Source: an uncultured Flavonifractor sp. (lineage in GTDB: Bacteria; Bacillota; Clostridia; Oscillospirales; Oscillospiraceae). From it: a stretch of 56,495 bases of DNA. This document shows positions 44,507-52,156 of this stretch, in pieces (position 1 is the first letter of the stretch; the number at the start of each line of letters is the position of its first letter). The stretch lies in assembly GCF_944387675.1 (NCBI RefSeq), contig NZ_CALXFV010000002.1, positions 1-56,495 on the forward strand, in the 5' to 3' direction. The notes below the pieces were generated by a model. It saw only the letters and a program-made list of their open reading frames with translations, ran no database searches and was not told where the DNA came from. Made by a program: the position numbers and the translations under genes.

Positions 44507-44932
44507 TCAACGTTTTCTGTATTTTTTCCGGGCAGGTCTCCCTTTCCCGCCGTTCAGAAGGCCGGCCAGCGCGCCGCCGCACAGGCCGCCGCACAGCAGG
44601 CCGATCCCTCCCGCCTCCAGCTCTATCGTCTGGAAAAACAGCGTTCCAATAGTGAGCAGCAGCAGAAACAGCACTCCGCCCACCGCCAGACCGGTGAGCA
44701 GCGCGCCGCTGCACTGCCTGGCGGCGAACATGCCGCCCCCGAAGCCCCCCAGCACACACCCCACAATGGTGAGCTGGTAGATCAGCCCTTCGCCCACCAC
44801 GCCGCTGGAAATGGCCACCGAGGCCCCCAGCAAAAACAGGCAGCAGATTGCCAGCGCCATCACGCCGCCCAGCAGAATTCCCACGCCGCAGCGGATGAGC
44901 CGCGCGCTCTGCTCCTCCTCCCTTTTTCGCAT
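44507..44932 (-). CDS. TIGR04086 family membrane protein
   Basis: 141 residues, four membrane segments (about 17-40, 50-68, 75-95, 105-125), basic ends (RKREEEQSARL and GGKGRPARKKYRKR). Matches the small membrane family that regularly accompanies SCIFF and yajC in Clostridia; function unknown, possibly linked to SCIFF export or sensing (inference). Confidence 0.85.
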   Translation of the reverse strand: MRKREEEQSARLIRCGVGILLGGVMALAICCLFLLGASVAISSGVVGEGLIYQLTIVGCVLGGFGGGMFAARQCSGALLTGLAVGGVLFLLLLTIGTLFFQTIELEAGGIGLLCGGLCGGALAGLLNGGKGRPARKKYRKR

Positions 44933-44996
44933 AAAAACTCCCTCCCTTGCCGTCGGTTCCTACTGGAAGCCTATGCAGGGAGGGCGCTGTTATGTC

Positions 44997-45347
44997 TTAC
45001 TTTTTGTCCTTGGTCTCGCCGGCACCGTCCTCCACAGCCTGAGTTCCCTTGGTGGAGACGGCCCACTTGGTGAACTCAACGCGGACCCGGTCGGCGCTGG
45101 TCTCAATCACAATCGTGTCTTCCTTCACGGCGCAGATGGTTCCCACAATTCCGCCGATGGTGGTGATCTGATCCCCCACCGCCAGCTCGGAACGCATCTT
45201 GGCGGCCGCCTTTTTCTTCTTGTTCTCGGGACGGATGAGCAGGAAATAGAAGATGGCGATCATGGCCACAACCATGACGATCATGCTTACCCCGCCGCCT
45301 GTGCCTCCCACATTGGTCAGCAGTCCGCCCGCAATCTGTGTCAGCAA
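44997..45347 (-). CDS. yajC: Preprotein translocase subunit YajC
   Basis: Accessory SecDF-YajC subunit. 116 residues: a hydrophobic segment (about 20-40, MIVMVVAMIAIFYFLLIRP), then the conserved basic RPENKKKKAAAKMRSELAVG and TIGGIVGTI. The start is TTG 45347 with GGAGGGG six bases upstream. It has its own near-consensus promoter. Confidence 0.95.
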   Translation of the reverse strand: MLTQIAGGLLTNVGGTGGGVSMIVMVVAMIAIFYFLLIRPENKKKKAAAKMRSELAVGDQITTIGGIVGTICAVKEDTIVIETSADRVRVEFTKWAVSTKGTQAVEDGAGETKDKK

Positions 45348-45395
45348 ATTGATCCCCTCCGATAGTTACTTGATGTGGTACATCATCAATGGGAC

Positions 45396-45424
45396 ATTAT
45401 AAAACGAATTTGAGGATTTGACAA
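45396..45424 (-). promoter_or_regulatory. Sigma-A promoter of yajC-SCIFF
   Basis: Minus strand: TTGTCA (45424-45419), 17-bp spacer, TATAAT (45401-45396). The leader (about 40 nt) contains a small GATG/CATC hairpin before the TTG start. Confidence 0.8.
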
Positions 45425-45451
45425 GCATTTTTCCGCTATTTTCCCAAAACT

Positions 45452-46582
45452 TCACAGCCGGCCCGCCAACTTTTGGCTGTACTCCGCCCGAAACGCGGCA
45501 AAGGCTCCGCCGTCCAGCGCCTCCCGGATGCGCTGGGTCAGCTTGTTGTAAAAATACAGATTGTGGAGCACCGACAGGCGCATGGCCAGCATCTCCTCCG
45601 CCACAAACAGGTGGCGGAGATAGGCCCGGGAAAAGCTCCGGCACACCGGGCAGTCGCACTCCGGGTCAATGGGACCCTCGTCCAGTTTGTACTTCTCATT
45701 GCGGATGTTCAGCGCCCCGGACCAGGTGAAGAGCTTGGCGTGGCGGGCGTTGCGGGCGGGCATGACGCAGTCGAAGAAATCCACCCCCCGGGCCACCCCC
45801 TCGATGATGTTGGAGGGTGTACCCACCCCCATAAGGTAGCGGGGCTTGTCCGAAGGCATATAGGGTTCCACCGCCTCAATGATCTCATACATCACCTGAG
45901 TGGGTTCCCCCACCGCCAGGCCGCCGATGGCGTATCCCTGGCAATCGATCCCGGCGATCTGCTGCATGTGCCAGATCCGCAGGTCGGGATAGGTGGCGCC
46001 CTGGTTGATGCCGAAGAGCATCTGGCTGGGATTTACCGTATCCGGCAGGGCGTTGAGCCGGTCGTGCTCCGCCTTGCACCGCTCCAGCCAGCGCAGGGTA
46101 CGCGCACAGGAGGCCTTGGCATATTCGTAGGTGGCCGGATTCTCCACGCATTCGTCGAAGGCCATGGCGATATCGCTGCCCAGATTGGACTGGATCTGCA
46201 TGGACTCCTCCGGACCCATGAAGATCCGCCGTCCGTCGATGTGGGAGGCAAAGGTGACCCCCTCCTCCCGGATCTTCCGCAGGCCGGAGAGGGAGAACAC
46301 CTGAAAGCCGCCGGAGTCGGTGAGGATGGGTCCGTCCCACCTCATGAATTTGTGCAGTCCCCCCAGCTGGCGCACCACCTGGTCTCCGGGCCGGAGATGG
46401 AGGTGGTAGGTGTTGGACAGCTCCACCTGGCAGCCGATCTCCCTGAGGTCAAAGGCGGACACCGCACCCTTAATGGCGCCCTGAGTCCCCACATTCATGA
46501 AAACCGGCGTCTGCACCGTGCCGTGGGCGCAGGTGAAGATCCCCCGCCGGGCCTTGCCCTCCGTCCTGATTACTTCAAACAC
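45452..46582 (-). CDS. tgt: tRNA-guanine transglycosylase
   Basis: Exchanges guanine 34 for the queuosine precursor in GUN-anticodon tRNAs. 376 residues: TDSGGFQVFSL (catalytic Asp), FDECVENPA, GGLAVGEP, MGVGTPSNI, FDCVMPARNARHA (second catalytic Asp) and the zinc site CDCPVC with a downstream His. Starts GTG 46582. The tgt-yajC order is widely conserved. Confidence 0.97.
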   Translation of the reverse strand: MFEVIRTEGKARRGIFTCAHGTVQTPVFMNVGTQGAIKGAVSAFDLREIGCQVELSNTYHLHLRPGDQVVRQLGGLHKFMRWDGPILTDSGGFQVFSLSGLRKIREEGVTFASHIDGRRIFMGPEESMQIQSNLGSDIAMAFDECVENPATYEYAKASCARTLRWLERCKAEHDRLNALPDTVNPSQMLFGINQGATYPDLRIWHMQQIAGIDCQGYAIGGLAVGEPTQVMYEIIEAVEPYMPSDKPRYLMGVGTPSNIIEGVARGVDFFDCVMPARNARHAKLFTWSGALNIRNEKYKLDEGPIDPECDCPVCRSFSRAYLRHLFVAEEMLAMRLSVLHNLYFYNKLTQRIREALDGGAFAAFRAEYSQKLAGRL

Positions 46583-46615
46583 AGCAATGAAACCCCTTTG
46601 TCGTCAAGTGTGTTT

Positions 46616-46644
46616 ATCATACCAGACCGGCAGGCAAATAACAA
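46616..46644 (-). promoter_or_regulatory. Sigma-A promoter of tgt
   Basis: Minus strand: TTGTTA (46644-46639), 17-bp spacer, TATGAT (46621-46616), 34 bp before the GTG start, in the short gap after ccdA/tlpA. Confidence 0.7.
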
Positions 46645-46647
46645 GAG

Positions 46648-47928
46648 TCATCCGGCCACGCTCTCCATGGTCTGCTGGACGATGGACTCCATGATCTCGC
46701 CGGTCAGGGCGCCGGGTACGTACCCGTACACATTGCCGTTGGAATCAATCATAAAGGTAGTGGGAAAGGCGGAGATGGCGTAGTAGGACAGCAGCTCCCC
46801 CGTCAGATCCATCACCACCGGGAAGGTATAGCCGTTTTCCTCCAGGAACTGCTCCACCTCCTCCTGGGTTCCCTCGTTGGTAAAGGGGTTCTCCTCCGTC
46901 CTGGGGGTGGCCACCCCCAGCACCACCAGGTCCCCTTCGTTCTCCCCGTAGGCCTCGTAGAGAGCCTGGATATCCGGCATCTCGCTTTTGCAGGGGCCGC
47001 ACCAGGTGGCCCAGAAATTCAGAAAAACCGTTTTGCCCACATAGTCGGACAGGGTGTGGGAATTGCCGTACTGGTCGGTGAGGGTGAAATCCGGCGCGGG
47101 GATCACCGGCAGCTGGCTCTCCTCCGGCTCCGGGGACTCCGCTGCCTGGCTTTCCACAGCCTCCGGCGCCGCGCTCTCCGCTGCCCCCGATGTCCCGGCT
47201 ACCCCGGAGAGATAGCCGGTGATTCCGTTCATAAAGCCGGTCAGGGTCATCACGCCCATAAAAACCAGCAGGGCCGCGCCCACCTTCACCGTGTAGCGCA
47301 CCACCTTCTGGTGGCGTTTAAAGAAGCCCAGCACCGTGCCTGTAAACAGGCCCACCGCCAGGAAGGGGAGAATGAAGCCGGCGGTGTAGACGCCGATGAG
47401 CAGAAAGCCCCGGGAGGCGCTGGAGGCGGAGGAGGCCATCAGCAGCACGCTGCTCAGGGTGGGTCCCACACAGGGCGTCCAGGCAAAGCTGAAGGTAAAG
47501 CCCAGAAGCAGGGCCACCAGGGGGTTGACCCTCCACCGGTCCAGCCGGAAGGGCAGCCGGTGCTCCCGCTCCAGCGCGGCGGCCTTTCCGAAGAAGCCAA
47601 ACTGATATACGCCGAACAGGATCATCACAATGCCGCTGATCCGGGCAAACCAGGTCTGATACCGGGTAAAAAAGCGGCCCAGCGCCGTAAAGCCGAAACC
47701 CAGCAGGAAAAAGGCAAAGCTGATCCCCAGGACGAAAAACACCGTGTTCAGCAGCACCTTTCCCCTGGGATAGCGGATGATGCCGTTTGGGTCCACCCTG
47801 CCGGTCCCGCCGGCCAGATAGCCCACATAGAGGGGAACCAGGGGGAGGACGCAGGGGGAGAAAAAGCTCAGCAGTCCCTGGAGCAGTACCGTAATGGCCG
47901 GCACGCTGGTCTCAAGATCAAAGCCCAC
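46648..47928 (-). CDS. CcdA-TlpA fusion: membrane electron carrier plus thioredoxin domain
   Basis: 426 residues. Residues 1-235 form a CcdA/DsbD-beta membrane domain of about six helices with redox cysteines Cys26 (FFSPCVLPL) and Cys153 (AWTPCVGP). A Ser/Glu/Pro/Ala-rich linker (245-278) leads to a TlpA/ResA-type thioredoxin domain with TWCGPCKSE (Cys310, Cys313). Electrons would pass from cytosolic thioredoxin through the membrane to the extracellular domain. GTG 47928 follows AAAGGAG at seven bases. Last gene of trxA-trxB-rrf2-ccdA/tlpA, which supplies the cytosolic reducing end. Confidence 0.94.
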   Translation of the reverse strand: MGFDLETSVPAITVLLQGLLSFFSPCVLPLVPLYVGYLAGGTGRVDPNGIIRYPRGKVLLNTVFFVLGISFAFFLLGFGFTALGRFFTRYQTWFARISGIVMILFGVYQFGFFGKAAALEREHRLPFRLDRWRVNPLVALLLGFTFSFAWTPCVGPTLSSVLLMASSASSASRGFLLIGVYTAGFILPFLAVGLFTGTVLGFFKRHQKVVRYTVKVGAALLVFMGVMTLTGFMNGITGYLSGVAGTSGAAESAAPEAVESQAAESPEPEESQLPVIPAPDFTLTDQYGNSHTLSDYVGKTVFLNFWATWCGPCKSEMPDIQALYEAYGENEGDLVVLGVATPRTEENPFTNEGTQEEVEQFLEENGYTFPVVMDLTGELLSYYAISAFPTTFMIDSNGNVYGYVPGALTGEIMESIVQQTMESVAG

Positions 47929-47932
47929 AGGC

Positions 47933-48361
47933 TCACTCCTTTCCGGCGGCCGGCTCCAGCCGGGCCTCCAGGTCGGCCAGGCTCAGCTGGGCCAACCGCG
48001 CCCGGCACCGCCGGTCCAAATCGTCAAACAGCCCGTCCATCACCCCGGCCATGCCGGAGGCCACCAGACAGCCGCAATCCACTTCCCCGCCGCTGTGCCA
48101 GGCCGGCTCCACAAACCGCACCTCCAGCGCGGCGGCAATCCGGTCCAGGGTCAGCTCCCCCGGAGCCAGCAGCGGGCAGTACCCCCCCTCGTTCCCCGCC
48201 TTAGTGGCTACCAGACCAGCCTTTTTCAGCTTGGCCATCACCTTCCGCACCCGGGCGGGGTTGGTACAGATGTTGGCCGCCAGCTCTTCGCTGGAGAGCA
48301 TACATCCCCGCTTGTCCAGATAGATCAGGGCGTGTACCGCCACGCAAAACAGTCCGTTCAT
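47933..48361 (-). CDS. Rrf2 family transcriptional regulator
   Basis: 142 residues. N-terminal winged helix (FCVAVHALIYLDKRGCMLSSEELA, NPARVRKVMAKLKKAGLV), dimerisation helix at the C-terminus. Cysteines include the close pair DCGC (about 95-97), the region where Fe-S-binding Rrf2 proteins carry ligands, so it may sense thiol redox or metal state. Located inside the thioredoxin operon, whose promoter has a matching-size inverted repeat; autoregulation is likely (inference). Confidence 0.9.
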   Translation of the reverse strand: MNGLFCVAVHALIYLDKRGCMLSSEELAANICTNPARVRKVMAKLKKAGLVATKAGNEGGYCPLLAPGELTLDRIAAALEVRFVEPAWHSGGEVDCGCLVASGMAGVMDGLFDDLDRRCRARLAQLSLADLEARLEPAAGKE

Positions 48362-48377
48362 GTCAGGCGGTCACCCT

Positions 48378-49295
48378 TTACTGTTTATTCAGAAGATAGG
48401 CTTCCGCAAAATAGGCGGCGTTGGCTCCGTCCGCCGCCGCGGTGACCACCTGGCGCACCGCCTTGGTGCGCACGTCCCCCACGGCAAACACGCCGGGCAG
48501 GCTGGTGCGGCAGCTCTCGTCCGCCACAAGGTAGCCGGCGGAGTCCAGTTCCACCTGGCCGGCAAACAGCCCGGTGTCCGGCACACGGCCCACGGCCACA
48601 AAAATGCCGTCGCAGGCCAGCTCCCGCCTGGCTCCGGTCTGCACGTCCTCCAGCTCCACGCCGGTGAGGCGCGTATCCTTCCGCAGGGCGGTGACCCGGC
48701 TGTTCCACAGGATCTCCACCCCCTGCTCATCCAGCCGTTTACGGTAGACCGGAGAGGCCCGGAGCTGATCCCGGCGGTGGACCAGGTAAACCTTGGCGCA
48801 CAGCCGGGACAGGTAGAGGGCGTCCTCCACCGCGGTATTCCCCCCGCCGTTTACCACCACCGTCTTGCCCCGGAACATCATGCCGTCGCAGGTGGCGCAG
48901 TAGGCCACTCCCCTGCCCCGCAGTTCCTGCTCCCCGGGCAGTCCCAGCTCTCGGGGATAGGCTCCGGTGGCCAGAATCACCGTCCGGCCCGCAAACTCCC
49001 CCTCACTGCTGCGGATGATCTTCGGCGTTCCGGCCAGCTCTACCTCCGTCACCTCGCCGTAGATAGTCTCCGCCCCGTATTTTTGGGCCTGCTCCGCCAT
49101 CCGCTCACCCAGCTCGAAGCCGTCCACGCCGTCGGGAAAGCCGGGAAAGTTCTCGATGGTGGAGGTGGTGGCCATCTGCCCGCCGGCGGACAGTTTCTCC
49201 AGCACCGCCACGCTCAGCCCGCTTCTGGCCGCGTACAGCGCCGCGGTATAGCCGCCGGGGCCGCCGCCCACCACAATGACATCATAGCTCTTCAC
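48378..49295 (-). CDS. trxB: Thioredoxin reductase
   Basis: 305-residue low-molecular-weight NADPH-type reductase: FAD motif VVGGGPGGYTAALYA, redox CATC in VAYCATCDGMMF, NADPH motifs GGGNTAVEDA and HRRDQLR, and a C-terminal FAVGDVRTK. The start GTG 49295 has GGGGGAG seven bases upstream. 20 bp after trxA. Confidence 0.96.
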   Translation of the reverse strand: MKSYDVIVVGGGPGGYTAALYAARSGLSVAVLEKLSAGGQMATTSTIENFPGFPDGVDGFELGERMAEQAQKYGAETIYGEVTEVELAGTPKIIRSSEGEFAGRTVILATGAYPRELGLPGEQELRGRGVAYCATCDGMMFRGKTVVVNGGGNTAVEDALYLSRLCAKVYLVHRRDQLRASPVYRKRLDEQGVEILWNSRVTALRKDTRLTGVELEDVQTGARRELACDGIFVAVGRVPDTGLFAGQVELDSAGYLVADESCRTSLPGVFAVGDVRTKAVRQVVTAAADGANAAYFAEAYLLNKQ

Positions 49296-49315
49296 AACGC
49301 CGCTCCCCCTCTCTT

Positions 49316-49630
49316 TTACAGCCCGGCCCACGCCACAATCTGCGCCTTGGAGCCGGGATTCACAATGGGCTCTCCCGCCTGCCCGTTCCGGAAGAGATAC
49401 AGGGTGGGGATGACCTCCACCCCGAACCGCTCCTCCAGCTCGGGCTGCTGGTCAATATTCACCTTGCACACCGCCAGCCGGCCGTCATATTGCTGGGAGA
49501 GCTGATCCAGCACCGGAGAGATTCTCCGGCAGTAGCCGCACCAGGGCGCCCAAAAATCCACCAGTACCGGCACCTGGGACTGGAGCACCACGGAGTCGAA
49601 ATTTTCTTTGGTAAGGTCGATGATGTTCAT
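49316..49630 (-). CDS. trxA: Thioredoxin with WCGYC active site
   Basis: 104-residue thioredoxin; active site FWAPWCGYCRR (Cys31, Cys34) has Tyr in place of the usual Pro, which should shift its redox potential. cis-Pro loop VEVIPTLYLF is present. ATG 49630 has AGGA eight bases before; the longer frame reads through the promoter region. First gene of the redox operon. Confidence 0.94.
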   Translation of the reverse strand: MNIIDLTKENFDSVVLQSQVPVLVDFWAPWCGYCRRISPVLDQLSQQYDGRLAVCKVNIDQQPELEERFGVEVIPTLYLFRNGQAGEPIVNPGSKAQIVAWAGL

Positions 49631-49674
49631 ATAAAACGTCCTTTCTATCTGTAACTTTTTTAGTTTCAATTATA

Positions 49675-49695
49675 CTGTAACTATAACAGTTACAG
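49675..49695 (-). promoter_or_regulatory. Inverted-repeat operator in the trxA promoter
   Basis: CTGTAAC (49675-49681), 7-base spacer, GTTACAG (49689-49695). It overlaps the -10 box and part of the spacer, so a bound protein would block transcription. A third CTGTAAC lies at 49649-49655, within the leader. The Rrf2 protein encoded three genes downstream is the obvious candidate binder (inference). Confidence 0.65.
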
Positions 49696-49708
49696 ATCCC
49701 CTTGTCAA
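49680..49708 (-). promoter_or_regulatory. Sigma-A promoter of the trx operon
   Basis: Minus strand: consensus TTGACA (49708-49703), 17-bp spacer, TATAGT (49685-49680), 50 bp before trxA. A strong promoter with an embedded operator points to conditional repression. Confidence 0.85.
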
Positions 49709-49725
49709 TCCTTTTTTGCCCGCAC

Positions 49726-49748
49726 ACCTCCTTTTTATTCCCGGCATA
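49726..49748 (+). promoter_or_regulatory. Possible sigma-K-like promoter of the collagen-like gene
   Basis: AC (49726-49727), 17 bp, CATA (49745-49748), resembling the AC / CATA elements of late mother-cell sigma-K promoters, about 50 bp before the ATG at 49797. No sigma-A-like promoter was seen in this gap. A 6-bp TGTGGC/GCCACA hairpin follows in the leader. Short motif, so chance occurrence is possible. Confidence 0.3.
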
Positions 49749-49796
49749 AACTGTCATGTGGCACAGCCACAAGCCAAGCGGATAAAGGAGTATATC

Positions 49797-50309
49797 ATGA
49801 ATCACTATCATCCCACCGACTGGGAGTGGAAACGGAAGCAAGAGGGCGCAGCCTGCTGCTGTCCGCCGGGCTGCTGCCCGCCCCCCTGTCCACCTCCCCG
49901 TCCCATTCCAGGTCCTACCGGCCCCACTGGTCCCACCGGTGCTGCCGGAGCGACTGGTCCCACCGGTCCCACCGGACCCGCCGGCACGGGAGCCGCCGGA
50001 CCCACCGGACCCACCGGTGCGCAGGGTCCCACCGGACCTGCCGGACCTGCCGGACCCGCCACCCCCGGCCCCACCGGCCCAGCGGGAGCGACTGGTCCCA
50101 CCGGACCAACCGGCCCCCAGGGTATCCCCGGTCCGGACGGCGCCACCGGGGCGCTTTGCATAGGAAAGGCAACGCCCTGTAAAAACGCGGTTTCTTATCA
50201 AACCGCCTCGTTGTGGGGATTGAGCTCCATAAATCCTTCCAGCCGGCGCAGCTCGTCGGCAAAGCGGAACACAATGCCGATCTTTCCGCCCTCATACACC
50301 TTGATATGA
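49797..50309 (+). pseudogene. Collagen-like surface protein, 5' part, interrupted by mobile element
   Basis: ATG 49797 has AAAGGAG six bases upstream. The protein opens [17 protein letters not shown], then a Cys/Pro-rich head ([16 protein letters not shown]), then Gly-X-Y triplets rich in GPT, GAT and GPA from about residue 39 to 118, the pattern of BclA-like exosporium and surface filaments. The repeat ends abruptly at 50149 and reads on into element sequence ([14 protein letters not shown]...) to a stop at 50309, giving a 170-residue truncated product. The repeat resumes in the same frame at 56302. Excision of the element would rejoin them. Confidence 0.88.
50144..50149 (+). other. Left junction (attL) core CACCGG
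   Basis: CACCGG is the longest sequence shared by the two boundaries (also 56301-56306). It falls in codons GCC-ACC-GGx of the collagen repeat. Just inside the element, AGGAAAG (50162-50168) mirrors CTTTCCT (56289-56295) at the other end, so the reconstructed attP has an inverted repeat roughly centred on the core. CACCGG is frequent in this repeat, so the exact exchange point is inferred. Confidence 0.6.
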
Positions 50310-51880
50310 TCCACCAGCTCAATGAGAATGTCCCGCGTCAGCCTGTCGATATTCTGATTCTGGCGAAATGCGGTCAAACATGGGTTTTCGGTGTCCACGC
50401 CGTTTTTCAGCTCCGACTGTTCTGCCCGGAGGGTTTGCAGCACTTTCTCCAGAGCCTGGGCCCGCTGCTCATAGTCCTCTTTCATGTGTCGGTACTCCGA
50501 GCGGCTGATTTCTCCGTCCTTCCAGTCCTGATAGATCAACTGCCTGTAGCGGGAGATTTTCGATAGCTCCCGTTCTTTTTGTTTTATCGCATCCATTACC
50601 TTCCGGGACTGGCCTTTTTCCAGCGGGGTCCGGCTGATCCGCTCAATGATCCCGGCACAGTCCACCGCCAGATAGACCTGCTGCTGAATGGCGCAGAGGA
50701 CAGCGGCCTCCAGGCGGTCATGCTTGATGGTATGTTTGGTGCAGGCTGTTTTGGATTGGTCTTTATAAGTACGGCAGTAGTAGTACACCACGCCGTCCAC
50801 CTTGCTCCGGCTCATGGCCTTGCCGCAGTCGGCACATTTCAGAAACCCGCTGAACAGATACAGCTTTTTCTGCCGGGGGCCTGTGCGGGTGGCCCGGTTC
50901 AAGAGACGCTGCACCTTTTCAAACGTGTCCCGGTCAATAATTGCCTCGTGCGTGTTTTCCACGATGTACCATTCCTCTTTGGGAACCACCTCTTGAATAT
51001 GCACCTTGTAGCTTTTTTTGCGGTAGCGCCCCTGCACCATATCCCCGCAGTACATCCGGTTTTTCAAGATGGTAGTTACCGACATTGCGCACCACAAGGG
51101 CCGTTTCGCGGGATCAATGCTGGGGTTTTGGTAGTTCAGCCCCAGGCGTTCCCGTTTGTAGGCGGCGGGACAGAGAACACCGTGCTCGTTGAGATAGTGG
51201 ACAATGGCATTTTTACTCATGCCGTCCAGGAACATGGAGAAGATCTCCCGGACAACGGCAGCGGCTTCCTCGTCCACCACCAAGGCGTTTTTGTCGCCCG
51301 GATCCTTGAGGTAGCCATAGGCCGCGAAGGAGCCGATGTGCTCCCCGTTGCGGCGTTTCATGTCAAATACCTCCCGCACCTTGTCAGAGGTTTCCGCACA
51401 ATGGTTTTCATTGAGCACCCCCTGGATGGGAACCGCGATGCTCCGCATATTTTGGGGCTCTTTGTAGCTGTCCAGGGGCTGGTGAAACAGAGAAATAAAA
51501 CGGACCTTGTACCGGGGGAACCAGTCATCCAGATAATAGCCCTGATCGCTGTAATTACGGAAGGAACGGGCCAGGTCTTTGACGATCACGCAGTTCACGC
51601 GTCCCCGCTTGATGTCGGCCAGCATCCGCTGAAAATCATCCCGCTCATCATCCGTTGTGCCGGAAATGCCGTCATCCACATATTCGTCCACAATCATGTA
51701 CTGGTCGCCGTCGTGAAAGGCGGCGATATGCTCCTCAATGATTGCCCGCTGATTGGTGACGCTTTCGGATTCGTACAGACAGCGAGTGTCCTCTCTGGAA
51801 AGGCGGATATAGATGGCGATCCTCCACACCCGTTCCTTTGGAGCAGCGGCGTGAACGGCGGCTCTGTTTGTTCGCTCCAT
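50198..51880 (-). CDS. Large serine recombinase
   Basis: 560-residue site-specific recombinase of the TnpX/SpoIVCA-like group. N-terminal resolvase domain (about 18-165) with catalytic Ser28 in YIRLSRED and the arginine block DLARSFRNY; recombinase domain (about 190-300, [20 protein letters not shown]); zinc ribbon with [11 protein letters not shown] and [13 protein letters not shown]; long C-terminal coiled coil (about 420-490) that governs integration versus excision. Intact, no frameshift. GGAGGG lies just before the ATG at 51880, 12 bp after the small ORF. It ends beside the left boundary, the usual place for an att-adjacent integrase. Confidence 0.96.
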   Translation of the reverse strand: MERTNRAAVHAAAPKERVWRIAIYIRLSREDTRCLYESESVTNQRAIIEEHIAAFHDGDQYMIVDEYVDDGISGTTDDERDDFQRMLADIKRGRVNCVIVKDLARSFRNYSDQGYYLDDWFPRYKVRFISLFHQPLDSYKEPQNMRSIAVPIQGVLNENHCAETSDKVREVFDMKRRNGEHIGSFAAYGYLKDPGDKNALVVDEEAAAVVREIFSMFLDGMSKNAIVHYLNEHGVLCPAAYKRERLGLNYQNPSIDPAKRPLWCAMSVTTILKNRMYCGDMVQGRYRKKSYKVHIQEVVPKEEWYIVENTHEAIIDRDTFEKVQRLLNRATRTGPRQKKLYLFSGFLKCADCGKAMSRSKVDGVVYYYCRTYKDQSKTACTKHTIKHDRLEAAVLCAIQQQVYLAVDCAGIIERISRTPLEKGQSRKVMDAIKQKERELSKISRYRQLIYQDWKDGEISRSEYRHMKEDYEQRAQALEKVLQTLRAEQSELKNGVDTENPCLTAFRQNQNIDRLTRDILIELVDHIKVYEGGKIGIVFRFADELRRLEGFMELNPHNEAV

Positions 51881-51892
51881 GCGCTTCCCTCC

Positions 51893-52156
51893 TTAAAGTC
51901 CGCTCTTTTTTCGCCGAAAGAACTCGAAAAGGGCATCCTGTAAGGATGGGACGCTGTCCAGAAACTCCAGCTGAACACCCAAGTCTCCCACGCGGAAACA
52001 GTAGGGATTCCCCGTCGCTTTTAAGAGATGCCCCGCCCGAAGTTTCCGTGGGATGCCGGGATCAAGAGCCAGACCGCTGACATCCGTTAATTCATCCTTG
52101 TTTATCTTCTGAATCTCAACACTTGCCAGCTCCAAGCGCGTGATGGGATCATTCAT
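51893..52156 (-). CDS. Small recombinase-associated protein
   Basis: 87 residues from ATG 52156 (GGGGGG seven bases upstream). Sequence begins MNDPITRLELASVEIQKI and includes NPYCFRVGDLGVQLEF and a C-terminal basic FFRRKKSGL. The NPYCFRVG-type core resembles small proteins (DUF6870-like) that sit beside serine recombinases in Clostridial elements; family assignment is from memory and uncertain. Being co-transcribed immediately upstream of the recombinase, it could be a directionality factor or a regulator, which is untested. Confidence 0.7.
   Translation of the reverse strand: MNDPITRLELASVEIQKINKDELTDVSGLALDPGIPRKLRAGHLLKATGNPYCFRVGDLGVQLEFLDSVPSLQDALFEFFRRKKSGL

Noticed and set aside
49716-49796. 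Longer N-terminus for the collagen-like protein (starting 49716)
   Set aside because: No ribosome binding site there and the added sequence reads through the putative promoter; ATG 49797 has AAAGGAG at six bases.
49485-50201. Minus-strand Gly/Ser/Arg-rich frame across the collagen repeat
   Set aside because: Antisense of Gly-X-Y codons always gives Gly/Ser/Thr-rich frames; it also runs backward through the trx promoter and into trxA.
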